The notes: generated by a model not told the origin, from the sequence alone. Positions 12,274 to 24,015 are shown, counted from the stretch's first letter. The stretch: DNA of 64,000 nt from Eublepharis macularius (GCF_028583425.1 NC_072802.1:16873926-16937925), one strand, 5' to 3'. A program made the numbers and translations.

Positions 12274-12788
12274 TAAGCTTTATAGGCTTTTCAACAACGA
12301 AAGGTCCGGTATCAACGTCATGCTCCAGTAATGATACCTAAATGAAAGAAGTCAGCTTTAAAATAGTGTCTCCAACCTTTTTTGATTGCTGCCTCTTTTT
12401 CTTCCCCTTTCTCCCCAATATTCCAGTTGAACAAGTCAAGATTAATCAGCTGTCCATGAGAAATCATGCAGCTTGGCAAACTTTATACATGGCATCCCTG
12501 CAGAGTGGTATCTAAGGTAACAGAGAACATTCTTTGATGCCACAACTAGATACCAATTTAGGGGAGAAGATTTTTTTTTCCAAATAATTCTTCCTGTTTG
12601 GCTTTTGTTACCAAGACTCCACAATATGTTTCCTGTCGCATAAGAATGCACATTTGCTCTGTCTTTTATGTTGCTGGCAGAATAGCCCGAAAAGCAGGTA
12701 AATATAGCAAGGGAATTATGCGTTAGAAATTAAAATTCAAGTATATATGTCCGGAGGCTTTGCTGTGCTTTATAGCTAAACTATGACA

Positions 12789-12995
12789 TGGTCGCCCAGG
12801 CAAGCCTGATCTTGTCAGATTTTGGAAGCTAAGCAGGGTTGGCTTTGGTCAATAATTGGATGGGAGACCTCCAACGAAGACCGGGGTTGTAGAGGCAGGC
12901 AATAACATACCACCTTTGTTAGTCTCTTTCCATGAAAACCCCACCAGAGGTCACCATACGTAAGCTGTGACTTAACAGCACTCTCCACCACCACA
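12789..12995 (+). mobile_element. 5S rRNA-derived SINE (best-preserved head)
   Basis: The head follows the vertebrate 5S rRNA order: GCCTGATCTTGTCAGATTTT, GGAAGCTAAGCAGGGTTGGC, then ATTGGATGGGAGACC. The tail is TAACATACCACCTTTG, CATGAAAACCCCACCAG, GTCACCATACGTAAGCTGTG and CACTCTCCACCACCAC. Head and tail together define the 5S-type squamate SINE. The head is 5S-derived and is not a functional 5S gene. Confidence 0.92.
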
Positions 12996-13181
12996 TGATA
13001 TGGCAAAATGTTGGTTCTGTCTTAGCTACACAGCTCTGTTTATTTATATGGAATTTGCAGTTTGGTTTTATCTTTTTTCTTTTTTTTGCAAAAGCTTTTA
13101 TCGGTGAGGCCTGATCACGGAAAAGAAAATGCCCATTACTGTGATTGACAATGACAATTCAGAAGTAGTGCGTTAGTTGTA

Positions 13182-13300
13182 AGAGCTACGGTGGTATAGT
13201 GATTAGTGGGTTAGACCCAGGATGGGAAGACCCAGGTTCAGATCTCCACATATTTCATGGTTGCTGCCAGTCACCCACTCTTTTAGATAAACTGATGGAA
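13182..13300 (+). mobile_element. tRNA-derived SINE head, diverged
   Basis: GGTGGTATAGTGATTAG (A-box region) and CAGGTTCAGATCTCC (B-box region) have tRNA-like spacing, followed by CCAGTCACCCACTC. The 3' end is not clear. Confidence 0.55.
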
Positions 13301-14560
13301 AGAATTTTTTAAAGCTAGAGTCTCCTTTGAGCGTCAAAAAGGACATGCTGAGGATCATAGATAAGACTGGTGTTGACAAAACCTACATGGTGTGCAATTA
13401 GGTGCCACTGAGTGAAAAAGCTGGCAGGGTCCTACCGTGTGTGCATGAATTTCAAGTTTGTATTGGATCCAGGGAAATCATACTTCGTTGCATAGTAGCT
13501 TGTAGAACTCATTCCTCTGTTTTGTAAGCATGCAGATTCTTCTAGGATATTGGCCATATCTCAGACTTAACTGGAAAGAAACAAATACTAGAATGTAGCC
13601 TGCAAATGAAAACCCTTATTGCAGTGTTTTGTGCAGAGAGTGACTTGTAACCTGCTAAGCTGAAAGCAGCCTGCCGGCTGTGTGCATCCAGCTTGACAGC
13701 CTCACTGTCTTTTCAGCCCCGGCAGCAAAGCCAGAGAGCTCATTAAGCTGCCGCCGGTCTGCTGCCATACATGGTTGGGCTGCATTCGGCTTTCTGGGGT
13801 GCATGTTGTGCAGACTTGACGTACCAGGATAATTTGTGAAAATAATTCTTAGCTTAACTATTTTAAATTAAATGCTTCAAGTCATTTTTTTTGTATACGA
13901 CTGTTTAGTCTATTTTTGATAAATGTGTTACAATGAAAATTAGCCATAATAAGCAATGTAGTGGAAAATGATATGTTAGTACAAAGAGATCTTTTTATGG
14001 GCATTTTAAAACCAAGGGACTTTGTATTAAACATAATTTGGTCATGCAGTGGGAGAAGGAAGAAAGGAGGAGGGCCAGTGCACAAGGCTAGGGTTAGGGC
14101 AGGATCCATTGGTGTTAAATTAATCCCGTTGTCAAGAACAGCTTGGCCTCTAATAGCCACGGAGCCATGCAGCCCACTTATTGGGAGGAAAAGGGTAGTT
14201 ATGTAGTCCAGCACAGACCAATAATTGTGACTCCTTCAGGATGCTGCATTTAAAGCTTTTGTGCACAAAGCCTGTCCTCCACCCCCCACCCCCAGCTTTT
14301 TGCCCTACCCTCAAGGATCCTATATGTCCCCTTCCATTTTCGGCTTTATGCCTGAGTCCTGATAGTTGTTAAAGTAGCACTGGAGGTAACCAGCTTATGG
14401 ACTATTTTAGTCACTAAGTAAAGAAATGTTGCTGATGTTCCATTCAGTAGAGCCCTCACGGTTTTACCATCCTGTTCAGCTTCATGTTCTGGTCCTAAAA
14501 TATGGGGTTGTCCATGAAGACATACAACTCTTTGTCGAATTTTCGGAGAATCCCATTGAT
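13301..14560. other. No gene seen; one non-repetitive GC-richer patch
   Basis: Bases about 13640-13820 are richer in GC and carry no repeat signature, so they could be a conserved non-coding element of TENM1. That is a guess without an alignment. The rest is unremarkable. Confidence 0.35.
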
Positions 14561-14564
14561 TTTT

Positions 14565-14732
14565 TTTAGGTTGTCCAACTATTTTAATGACTTTTAAAGA
14601 TTATTATTGATTTTATGGTTTTGATTGATTCACTGTGTTTTATGAAGGTTGTTAGCCGCCCTGAGCCCATTTGTGGGGAGGGCGGGGTATAAATCAAATC
14701 AAATAAACAAAGAAACAAATAAATAAAACAAA
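14565..14732 (+). mobile_element. LINE 3' end, L2/CR1-like tail
   Basis: GCCGCCCTGAGCCCATTTGT, then GGGAGGGCGGGGTATAAATC, then an (AAATC/AAATAAAC)n tail. The same tail occurs at 14965, 57430 and, reversed, at 18764 and 43228. This fits a 5'-truncated LINE of the L2-like type. Confidence 0.75.
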
Positions 14733-14964
14733 ACAAAACCAGTTTACCTTCAGTAATAATGAAGTTACAATTCTAGGCTTCACTTTGCTTTGGAAAGAAA
14801 ATTCTCCCCCAGTTGGTTGGTGGTAATGATGGTGGTAACCATTGCGGCAGTGGATTTTGGGACCTGGGTATGGCAGAATGACAGAGTTTAATTCTTACGG
14901 AATCTTCCAAAAGACTGCATCAGATTGCCCTAAACATTAGGGAATCTCAGTCGTTTTCCTACGT

Positions 14965-15096
14965 TGTCTTAAGATTGTTGCTGATTTTATAGTTTGTATG
15001 ATAAATTTATTGCATTTTATGGATGTTGTGAGCCGCCCTGAGCCCATTTGCGAGGAAGGCAGGGTATAATTCAAATAAATAAATAAATAAATAGAT
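14965..15096 (+). mobile_element. LINE 3' end, L2/CR1-like tail
   Basis: GTGAGCCGCCCTGAGCCCAT, AGGCAGGGTATAATTC and an (AAAT)n tail; same family as the copy at 14565. Confidence 0.75.
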
Positions 15097-15452
15097 TGAT
15101 TTGGCTGTGGAAGCTTCACTTCTTTCCACAGATATAAACATTGGCTTAGATTGGTTTTACTCTTGTATTCTTCAATGCAAACAATATTCAGCTATGCCTG
15201 ATGAGTTTTAATTTGCTACTCCGTAGTAATAAAGTGGTTCCCATGTAATATAAACTCTGGTGTAACAGTGTCAGCAGTTTATGATACCCACATGGCCATG
15301 CTTGCCCGTCACTCGTCAGGAGTTGACGGCAAAGCATTTTCCTTGCTTGTTCATTATGTTAATCATGGATTGGCATTCAAGTGGAACTGATTAGGCAAAA
15401 TGTTTTTACTAATATTGGTGTAGAACGGTATTCGCCTGGAAGCTGCTTCCCT

Positions 15453-15633
15453 GGCCGTTTTCACATGCCCATAACCCCCAGAAAATCGCACAAAACTCAC
15501 AGCACGAAGCGTCTTCCTAGCGCGATTTCCCGTCACGATCCCGTTTAATGGCGCGAAATCACGCTAGGAAGATGCTTTGTGCTGTGAGTTCTGTGCAGTT
15601 TTCTGGAGTGTTACGAGGGTGTGTGAAAAGGCC
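15453..15633. mobile_element. Palindromic MITE, GGCC-end family
   Basis: The ends GGCCGTTTTCACATGCCC and (complement) GGCCTTTTCACACACCC are inverted, flanked by CCT and TCT. The arms are complementary over most of the length: CGAAGCGTCTTCCTAGCGCG on the left against CGCTAGGAAGATGCTTTGTG on the right. Short unpaired centre around 15543. No coding capacity. Confidence 0.85.
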
Positions 15634-17487
15634 TCTGTGTAAGATAAGTGACCTGTACCTAAATATGAGAACCTTAAAGTCTGCTACCGTGATTTGTCAA
15701 TCAAAGCTATCTATCAGGTGTACCAAAGCTCTTTAATTCCTAATTGACTCCATATCTAGATCCTTTTTCCTGCAAGTTCAGCAGAGAACGCTTTGCAGGT
15801 ATACTGGTGAGGCTTCTGGGGATAACCATGGACTGGCAATACTAGTGAGGGCAGGAAGCCTGCTACCATTCCTCAAAGATACCAGTCCAGTTGCTAACAG
15901 TCTCATGAAGGTGTATTTGTATTGGGAAGGCCGGGCAGTAATCTATCGAGCAACTGTCCCAATTGGACATCAGAAAAAAATTCACCTTGGCGAGGATGTT
16001 CCCGTTTCCTAACAGGAGATGTACCTATTGGCTGTGGTACAAACAATACACAACTCTCGTACCTCCCTCCTTCTTGCAGACTCATCCCAGGAGATAACCA
16101 ATAAAGTTGTGAAATGTTGCCTTTGGACATACGGGATATGCAAGTGACTGAGCCTCAACAACTTTATTTCTTTGTCAGAGGAAGGTATTATCTCTCCCCA
16201 CCCCACCCCAACTGTGATCACTGCTCTGAGCTTGTCATACTGCACATGCCCTCCCTATTTTTATTTTATTTTCAATTTTTTATTTATTATTCTTACTCTA
16301 TTTCCATTATTGCTGACTTTTCAGAGCTGATCTTGCATCGTATTAAACTTGCAATGTGCCCTCTTTTTGGCCGTGCCAGCATCGTCCTCCTTGTTTCTAA
16401 AGTATTCCTGAGAGAAATGGGGTATCACCCCAGAGGCCTTCTGGGGGTTGCTGAAATGATCTCTTATGGGTCAGGCATCTTGATGCAGCAGCAAACAATT
16501 TTCATATGCTCCATTTCTTCCTGTTTTCTTTAAAGCACTTCAAGAATGATTTTAAAAGCAATGAAGCCAGCATTGGCATGGTGAAAAGGAGTGCACAAAA
16601 ACTGTGTTTTGTTTGTGCTGTGCTTTGCTTGTTCGTGCTGTGCTTTGCTTGTGTTTTGGGCATTTGGCCGACGTTATATGATTGCAAATAGCAAGAAATC
16701 TCTCTTGGTTTTAGCACATGGCCGAAAGTGGAGGCTTCTGTAGGGAATGGCCATTAAGCTTCCACATCTGGTTCCTCATGAGCTGACGGATAAGCTTTAA
16801 ACCTGGAGACTTCATTCAGGCAGAATGGAAGCCGCTGAACCCTCTGAAGAGCCCTATCTGGAAATAAGCCCCTGCATGTGGGGTTCTGTTGTTTCTGAAG
16901 CCATTCTGGGTTGATAGTGTTTAATGAAAAACTTAGTTTGTATTTCATTTTTAATCTGGATTTTCTACCAGGTTGCAAAGCATTTCTGTAGACATCGACT
17001 CGAATCATAAAATCCTCTTGCGTTGGATGGATATGGGGGAGCCTTTGCTTATCTCTTTCCTGCCTTTATTAAAATGCTGTTGTGCTGTGAGAGTTCAAAC
17101 TTCTACTCTCAATTTGAGATGTAATTATTTAATTGTGAATTAAACAGCATTATTGCAGCATTCAGGTAGGTGGGAAAACATTGGTTTCGATCTTCCTGCC
17201 TGTGCTTTGTAATGAAATTTAAAATTTATACTGCATAAGGACCAATTTAATAAACGATTCCTTGGGGATTTCTGTATAGCTGTTCCCTCCCCCTCAGATG
17301 CTGAAACGATTGCAAGTTGTGATTTAAGCAAATGGACGGCTGTGTCACCTAGCCTCATGTTTGGACATTCACTGAAGCATTCCCTGGGAGGATTCATTAC
17401 ACCCTTGTGGCCCAATGTGGGCTTGGGTACGCAGTGAAGATTTCACATGACCTCTTCATCCCATGCCCGAGGTCAGTCCCTGAGATA
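15634..17487. other. No gene seen
   Basis: Unique-looking sequence. Near 16610-16665 a ~20-bp unit (GTGCTGTGCTTTGCTTGT) is duplicated in tandem. Open frames such as 16114-16533 lack any recognisable domain. Confidence 0.45.
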
Positions 17488-18215
17488 ACAATAATAATTA
17501 CAATCGATTGATATACTGCCCTTCAGGACAACTTGACACCCACTCAGAGTGGTTTACAAAATGTGTTATTTATTTATTTATTTTATTATTATTTTAATTT
17601 CATTTATAGTCCGCCTTTCTCACTGAGTCTCGAGATGGATTACACAGTGTGAAACCAGTACAGTCAATTTCAAGGACATTTCCATAAACAATGCCATAGG
17701 GTAAATAAACACAATTTTACAAAGACAGAGCATTAGTAAGAATCCAATATAGAGTTGAAGAAATGCTGAAACCGAACATAAGCAATTCGAGGGCTGACAT
17801 TAAACCACATGAAACACAAGTAGTTCATAGGAGCACATATTTAAGACAACAGATAGTACGTAAGGCAACATAGTGATGAAGTCTATGGTCAATTCATTAA
17901 TGAAGCATCTGAAACCCCCCTCCCTACAGTACGAAAGCCTTTTTGAATAATTCAGTTTTGCATCGTTTGCGGAAAGCTAGGAGAGTAGGGGCTCTCCTGA
18001 CCTCCTCAGGCAGGCTGTTCCACAGAGTAGGGGCCACCACAGAGAGAGCCCATGTACAGGTTGCTGTTGAGGTGGGTGGGGCTGAGAGAGCTTCGAAGAG
18101 CTGTGACTGACCCAAGGTCACCCAGCTGGCTTCAAGCGAAGGAGTGGGGAATCAAACCTAGTTCTCCAGATTAGAGTCTCACCGCTCTTAACTGGCTCTT
18201 ACACTAAACTGGCTG
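17488..18215 (-). mobile_element. Sauria-type SINE, split by an L2-like insertion
   Basis: The 3' half of the SINE (complement; CCCTTCAGGACAACTTGACA and GAGTGGTTTACAAAATG) lies at 17488-17570. The 5' half, with the B-box complement GGAATCAAACC, lies at 18070-18215. The two halves fit together as one element around the LINE fragment. Confidence 0.85.
17571..18069 (-). mobile_element. 5'-truncated L2-like LINE fragment
   Basis: On the minus strand, 17924-18069 encodes the C-terminal end of a LINE polyprotein: residues APTLWNSLPEEVRRAPTLL followed by AFRKRCKTELFKKAF. The 3' UTR and an A/T-rich tail (seen as ATTTATTTATTTATTTTA) follow at 17571. It sits inside a Sauria SINE in the same orientation. 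A second, more diverged copy lies at 41530. Confidence 0.85.
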
Positions 18216-18298
18216 TTAACTTATATTTGTCTTGCCAGATTTGTTCCTTGCTCCATAGAACCCATACAGAAAGAGATTATACTTACATTTTGTTTGTT

Positions 18299-18760
18299 TA
18301 ACCAATTTTATTGTAGCATAAGCTTTCGAGAATCAAGTTCTCTTCGTCAGATGCATGATAAAGAGACTGGTCAAATATAGAAGAGGAGGAAGGAGAAGGG
18401 GAGGAGAGAGAAGAGGCAATTAGGGGGGGGAGGGTGCAACCAAAACATTCATTTGCTAGTATATGTAAACATCTCCTTTTGGTGTGAAGCCAACTGATCC
18501 ACACACCAAAAGGAGATGTTTACATATACTAGCAAAGGAATGTTTTGGTTGCACCCTCCCCCCCTAATTGCCTCTTCTCTCTCCTCCCCTTCTCCTTCCT
18601 CCTCTTCTATATTTGACCAGTCTCTGTATCATGCATCTGACGAAGAGAACTTGATTCTCGAAAGCTTATGCTACAATAAAATTGGTTAGTCTTAAAGGTG
18701 CTACTGGACTCTTTTTGATTTTGCTACCACAGACTAACACGGCTAACTCCTCTGCATTTT
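18299..18760. mobile_element. Inverted-dimer repeat, 188-bp arms
   Basis: The left arm (18299-18486) is the reverse complement of the right arm (18502-18688), with few differences and a 15-bp spacer. Each arm carries the CATCTGACGAAGAGAAC ... TCTCGAAAGCTTATGCTAC unit. The right arm continues in forward orientation with GGTGCTACTGGACTC and ACAGACTAACACGGCTAAC to 18755. This inverted 5' copy joined to a longer direct copy also occurs at 1640 and 27415. Confidence 0.9.
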
Positions 18761-18763
18761 GTT

Positions 18764-18842
18764 TGTTTGTTTTCGATTTATATTCTGCCCTCCCTGCACA
18801 GGTAGGCTCAGGGTGGATTACACTCAAATCAGCATGTCCTGC
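18764..18842 (-). mobile_element. LINE 3' tail fragment, L2-like
   Basis: The complement of the tail at 14565: TTTCGATTTATATTCTGCCC, then CTCAGGGTGGATTACA. Short 5'-truncated fragment. Confidence 0.6.
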
Positions 18843-19437
18843 CATCAAATGTGGCCACTTGCTTCCTGATACTAATCTAGAGCCCTAGGAAACTCACACC
18901 ACAAAAGGAGATGGTAACCAGCAGTAAAGATGCGGCTATGCTAAACAATCATGTTTGCAGTTTCTGCACTATCCAAATTAATATGTAGAAGCAACCTAAC
19001 CCAAATGAATTTGCAAACATTAGACAACTTCAGCATTTTCCTGCACCACCTCAGCAAGTTTGATTCACAGTTGCATAAAATAATACGAAGCATTTCTAAT
19101 ATTCCTTTGCAAGGCACTAAACATAGAGCTTTGGAGAGGAAATGAGTATATACAAAGGGAATTAGTGAGAGCCTGAAGGCTTCTTTTCTGGGATTGGAAC
19201 ATCTGAAATCTTAATCTTCAGTTTCATCATAAACCGTCCCCCTCCAACCAATGCCTACAGCAAGTATCTAGGAATGTCTGACAGGCAACATAACTCAATA
19301 TATGTTGCTGCAGAAAAAAATTCAAAACTCTCTCCAATTATGTTGATTTTCCATGTTAAACTATTAACATCAAAACCAAGTCCCTCAGGAGAGAACAGTC
19401 TCACTTTCTTCGGGTCAGCCGTTCCTTTAGGACGTAT

Positions 19438-19637
19438 TAGGGTTGCCAACCTTCAGTTGCAACCTGAAGATTTCCCGGAATTACAACTGATCGCCATCCA
19501 ACAGAGATCTGTTCCCCTGCAGAAAATGGCTGCTTTGGAGGGTGGACGCTGTGGCATTATACACTTTCCCAAACCCTGCCCTCCTCAGGCTCCACCCCCA
19601 AATCTCCAGGAATTTCCCGTCTCAGAGTTGACAACTC
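19438..19637. mobile_element. Short TIR element, AGGGTTGCCAAC family
   Basis: Begins TAGGGTTGCCAACC and ends with the degenerate complement GTTGACAACTC. The interior carries the family marks GAAAATGGCTGCTTTGGAGG, CTCCACCCCCAAATCTCCAG and GAATTTCCC, shared with 55773, 56154 and 63054. Non-coding. Confidence 0.75.
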
Positions 19638-20009
19638 AGATTTGTGCTCACAATCATTTAGATTTACCTAGTTATTCAGAAAACCCAATATAGCCTGCTT
19701 TTCAACACAACACCTCTCGAGGCTGGATACAACAACTAAAACCACAATACACAGCCCACTGTCAGAGAGTCACTATTTACTTACTACATTTTATCTCACC
19801 CTTCCTGGAAGAAGCTCACAACATACACTGGCCTCTCCTCCTCCATTTTATCTTCACAACCAGCCTGTCAATACATTTAGCCTGAGCGAGAGTGACTGGC
19901 CAAAAGTCACTCACCAAGCTTCATGGCAGCATGAGGCTAGTGTTGCTAGCCTCTAAACCTCACGCGGCCCCAGGGATTGTAGTGTAAGTATATCTTCAAC
20001 CGGCAGTGC

Positions 20010-20330
20010 TGTTAAGTGGTCGAGATGCACTCTGCTGGTTTGAATCCAACTGTCGCCATGAGTTCAGCAAGTGGCTTTGAGTAAGCCTCTCCTCTTAGCT
20101 CCGTGAGGGAACCCCCACCAGGAGAAAAAAAAATTCAATATATTCCAATCAAATAAACTTCTTATTGCACAAGTTAATGTGATCAAATATTAAAGTGCTT
20201 CATACAGTAAACATCAAGTACAAAAATACTTAGCCCCAGCTGTATTCTGGAGATAATAATACTAACTTTGTTTACTGCTCTGAATGGGGTGCTAATCTGT
20301 GGTATATACACAGTTATTGTTATTATTACT
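20010..20330 (+). mobile_element. tRNA-derived SINE, diverged
   Basis: GTTAAGTGGTCGAGATGCAC and GGTTTGAATCCAAC look like A- and B-box regions. The tail TGTTTACTGCTCTGAATGGG with TATTATTACT matches SINE ends at 34035 and 34440. An A-run near 20125 and AT-rich filler suggest an internal insertion. Confidence 0.6.
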
Positions 20331-20349
20331 ACTAATAATAACAATAACT

Positions 20350-21745
20350 GCTTAGGGTTGTGTGCTGGCCCCTCTATTATTTAACCTGTACATTAATGAT
20401 ACCAATGAGACTCTGTCTGGTCCACAATTTATGCCGCCCTCTCTAGGACAACAGAAAATTTCAGTTCTCCTTCACGCGGATGACATGGTCCTAACCTCCC
20501 TGACCAAGATTGGCTTGAGGAGACTCTTAGATCAGTTAGGCCATTATTGTAATGAAGAAGCTCTCAATGTCAACTACACAAAGACAAAAGTAATGGTTTT
20601 CAGGAGAAAGTCAAAAATTTCCCGCTGGAGCATCCTTGGCAACCCAATCCAACAATGAAGCTTGGGGTAACCTTTAAAGACTCTGAATTGGAAGACACAC
20701 CTGGCGATGGTTAAATCCTCAGCATTAAGGATTGTAGGGACAATCATACATTTTTTTCATACAAAGGGGGGGGGGGGTCGACTGATAGAGCCAGCACTGA
20801 AATTGTTTAAGAGCGAGGTCGTCCCACACCTCCTATATGGAGCCGAAGCGTGGGGTTGGAAGGAAGATATTCTAACCAGTCTTGAGGTAATACAAAATCA
20901 GTTTTTGAGACGGATTTTGGCTTTACCCAAAGGCACTCCTGCTGTCCTGATGAGAGCCAAAACAGGACTCCCCTCCCTTAGGGCGCGGGTACACCTTGCA
21001 GTTTTAAAGTACTGGAAAAGGATCAAATTTTCCAGTTCGGACTCCCTAAGCTGCCGATCAGCAAATGTATTGCTCTCTAAAGACCCCACATGCCCTGGCT
21101 TTCTTTCCACCATTTGCTAAAGGTACACCATCCCTGACGACCTGTTAGGGGTCTCGGCCAACAACTTCCCACTTATGGAGTGGATTTACAAGTCAGATGC
21201 AGTGATGGACCAGCTATCAATATTAAATCCAAGGCAGCTCCTTGGTATAAATTAATTACATTTGATCACTTAAGATCCACCTCGCTAGCCAGCATTTCTC
21301 ATAATCTCCGAGTGTCTTTCAGTGCTCTGCACTTTCACATCCCTATGGAACACCGCAGCTGCATTTGTGGATCATGTACAGTGGAGAACCTTCCCCACTA
21401 CCTACTTTACTGTCCATTATACAGTGTGCCCAGAGCTAAATTCTTGGCCAGAATCCTACCAGCCACAAACACATGTTCTGAAATCGAGAAGATTGTGTTC
21501 TTGTTATCGGACACAGATAATCATGTGTCTTACAGAGTCTCTCAGTTTGCACTTGCAGCCAAGAAGATAGGATCTAAGGTGGTACCGAATGAGGTTGTTT
21601 CATGACTCCTGGGATAGTACTGTTTTAATTAATTTTAATTAACCTTTTAAAATTGTGATACTGGAATTTAACTGTTTATTAGTTGATGTGATGTTTGGAA
21701 AATTTGTGACGGCCTATAGCTATAGACAATAAACTCTGCGACTAC
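20350..21745 (+). mobile_element. Decayed non-LTR retrotransposon (RT to 3' end)
   Basis: Three successive frames give reverse-transcriptase palm to C-terminus. The first (20362-20658) has LAPLLFNLYINDT, then HADD in place of the usual YADD/FADD (20473-20484), then LNVNYTKTKVMVF. The second (20707-21120) has PHLLYGAEAWGWKEDILTSL and QNQFLRRILALPKGTP. The third (21180-21605) has a CxCxxC...H....C cluster and ends LAAKKIGSKV. Frameshifts between the three, and a stop before the third, make it a pseudogene. The 3' end is TTGTGACGGCCTATAGCTAT followed by AGACAATAAACTC. Related fragments lie at 57060 and 60960. The clade is uncertain: Vingi/I-like or R4-like are both possible. Confidence 0.85.
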
Positions 21746-21779
21746 TAGGAAAAGGCTTGCTTTTAGATCCCTGTAGAAA

Positions 21780-22198
21780 TAACAAAAAGGTGGAAGTCAG
21801 CTTGAAATAGGGATCCCATTCCCCCATTGGGAACGGGGGATCCTCCACTTTCACACTCCACCTCACACCTCCACTTACCTGGCTGGCAGAGGAGGAAGGC
21901 ATGGGAACAGGCCTCCCGGGTGTGCTCCGAGGGCTGCGTGACAAAGTCACTGACGTCATTGCACCGTCCTAAGAGCACACACTTCTGCGCTTCACCACAG
22001 GTCAATTTGGGCCCCAAACGTTTGAGGCCCAAATCAGCCTGCTGAGAAGTGCAGGAGCCCTCCTGAGCCCGCACAGTGGCATCACTGAAAGTGCCGTCAC
22101 CAGAACTGACGTCATCATGCATTAAGAGGGGCGAAAGGAGGTAAGAGCCAAGTTTCCCTCCCTCCAGCTCAGAGGATAAGGGGACCTGATAACCCTAG
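21780..22198 (-). mobile_element. Unclassified GC-richer interspersed repeat
   Basis: The right edge (complement of GATAACCCTAGCT, reading AGCTAGGGTTATCAGG) resembles the AGGGTTGCCAGG starts at 53465 and elsewhere. The interior has GACGTCATTGCACC and GACGTCATCATGCA motifs like the repeats at 53700 and 54330. Family not named. Confidence 0.5.
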
Positions 22199-23027
22199 CT
22201 CGAAATGCAGATAAGGTACCATTGAAGCCTGCTCAGATCACATAAACCTTCATGTTTATACTGAGCAGCACTATGCTTATCCAGTCGGATCCAAAAAACA
22301 GTAATGTGTAAAAGGTTCCTGAAGTATTCCAGCAAAAGGCACCATTTTCTTTGGAAAGAGGACACAAAGCATAAAGAAACCTGAATTAGGGACTCCCCAA
22401 AGAGACTTTCCTGTTCCCCAATGAGTACTATTGAACAAGCACTTTCCCCTTATCTTCATGGCTTTGCAAAGCATGGGAAGAAATATGGAGTCTACTTGCC
22501 ACTGAGGGCCAGTACTTCAAGCTATTTGCTAACCTTTACCCATCATTCAGAAACCACCCCTTTGTTCAGCACTTTCTTCCATTTTGCTTCCTTTCAACTG
22601 CCACTCCCTCATTTATTTATTTCTGAATTCTTTAAAAGTGTGTTGGTCCTAAACTGAAAGACGGTCGAAAGGGTCTTTGAGTTTTATAATCTTCGTGAAG
22701 GTGGCTAAGATAAAGTTGAGCAAAGTAATTAATGCTTTGCAACCTGCTTTAACAAAATTATCTTGATAGAGTTGGAATGAGGTTTGTCTTAATTCTGGCC
22801 TTATGAAGACTAGAAACTCACTCTCAAAAGCAGTTACATATAATTGGCATCCATTTCTCTCTCCTTACAACTTGAATAAAACAACTTAGTCTTGTTTAGG
22901 TACAACATTCTAACATTCATCAACACACCACTTGATTATGGTTTTGAGGCTCCCATTACTTGGCACCATTAGGTCCAGTCTACAGGAAACTCCTTCTGCA
23001 CAAACCCATGTGGGCTAAGATCTTAAG

Positions 23028-23565
23028 AGAGCCAGTTTGGTGTAGTGGTTAAGAGCAGCAGGACTCTAATCTGGAGAACCAGGGGTTTTTTTTAAATGAT
23101 TTTTTAAATATATGAAGCATTTTATTTAAAAGAAAGTAAAGTAAATACATAATAAGAAGATTATACAGGTCCCAGATTAGACATTAAATTGAAACTTTAA
23201 TGTTTTATACAATCTCGTATAAACAATAAGTATGTAAACAGTACATATAGAATAGTTTTGAGAGTTATACAAGCAATACAAATAACCAAAAATCTTGTGA
23301 GACAAATATAACTTGTGAGACAAATATAAGTTAATAGCCAGTTTGGTGTAGTGGTTAAGAGCATGGGACTCTAATCTGGAGAACCCGGTTTGATTTCCCA
23401 CTTCTCCACTGGGTCACAGCTCTTCTAGAGCTCTCTCAGCCCCTCCTACTTCACAGGGTGATTGTCATGAGGTTAATAATAACATAGTTTGTAAACCGCT
23501 CTGAGTGGGTGTTAAGTTGTCCTGAAGGGTGGTATATAAATCAAATGTTGTTGTTATTAATGTTT
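23028..23565 (+). mobile_element. Two Sauria-type SINE heads around an AT-rich block
   Basis: A truncated head (23028-23085: GAGCCAGTTTGGTGTAGTGG, then AAGAGCAGCAGGACTCTAAT) runs into T-rich sequence. From 23335 a complete copy starts with almost the same head and reaches the (GTT)n tail at 23565. The ~250 bp between them is AT-rich and contains an 18-bp tandem repeat (CTTGTGAGACAAATATAA, 23294-23329). Either two SINEs landed side by side or one was broken and re-copied. Confidence 0.8.
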
Positions 23566-24015
23566 TGACTTAAAAACCTTTAATATTCAGCACACTACAA
23601 GATCTGTATAGCTAAACACATAGATGTAACAGAGAACAAAAATGTCCAAATTCAGTTACCTAACTAGTTGTTGCTTAATAGAACTTCGTGGTGAACTAAG
23701 TCCAACTTTTCTGGGCAACCCAGTGCCAGAATCTTCCAATATAGTCCTCTTGATAGAAGGGACCAGACTTCTGCCTTCAAACTGAAAATGCAGCCCTGCA
23801 AACATGGTATGATTCCAATAATAATAATAATACCAGTCAAACTAAATTTAACCCGCTCCCACCTTTACTCATTAATTGTCATGTACAGATTTTTCCGGTT
23901 ACCTTATTCAAGGTGATAAGAGCACAGAAAATTTTATTGAGCTCCCCAGCCACTAGCCTCTTCCTCAGCTGCTCAGCTCCAGACATGGGGTTTACATAAA
24001 CTGCCAAACTTTTGT
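23566..24015. other. No gene seen
   Basis: AT-rich sequence with an (AAT)n patch near 23817; nothing recognised. Confidence 0.5.

Noticed and set aside
12789..12910. A functional 5S rRNA gene
   Set aside because: Only the internal 5S-like part is kept, it is diverged and continues into a SINE tail shared with several other copies.
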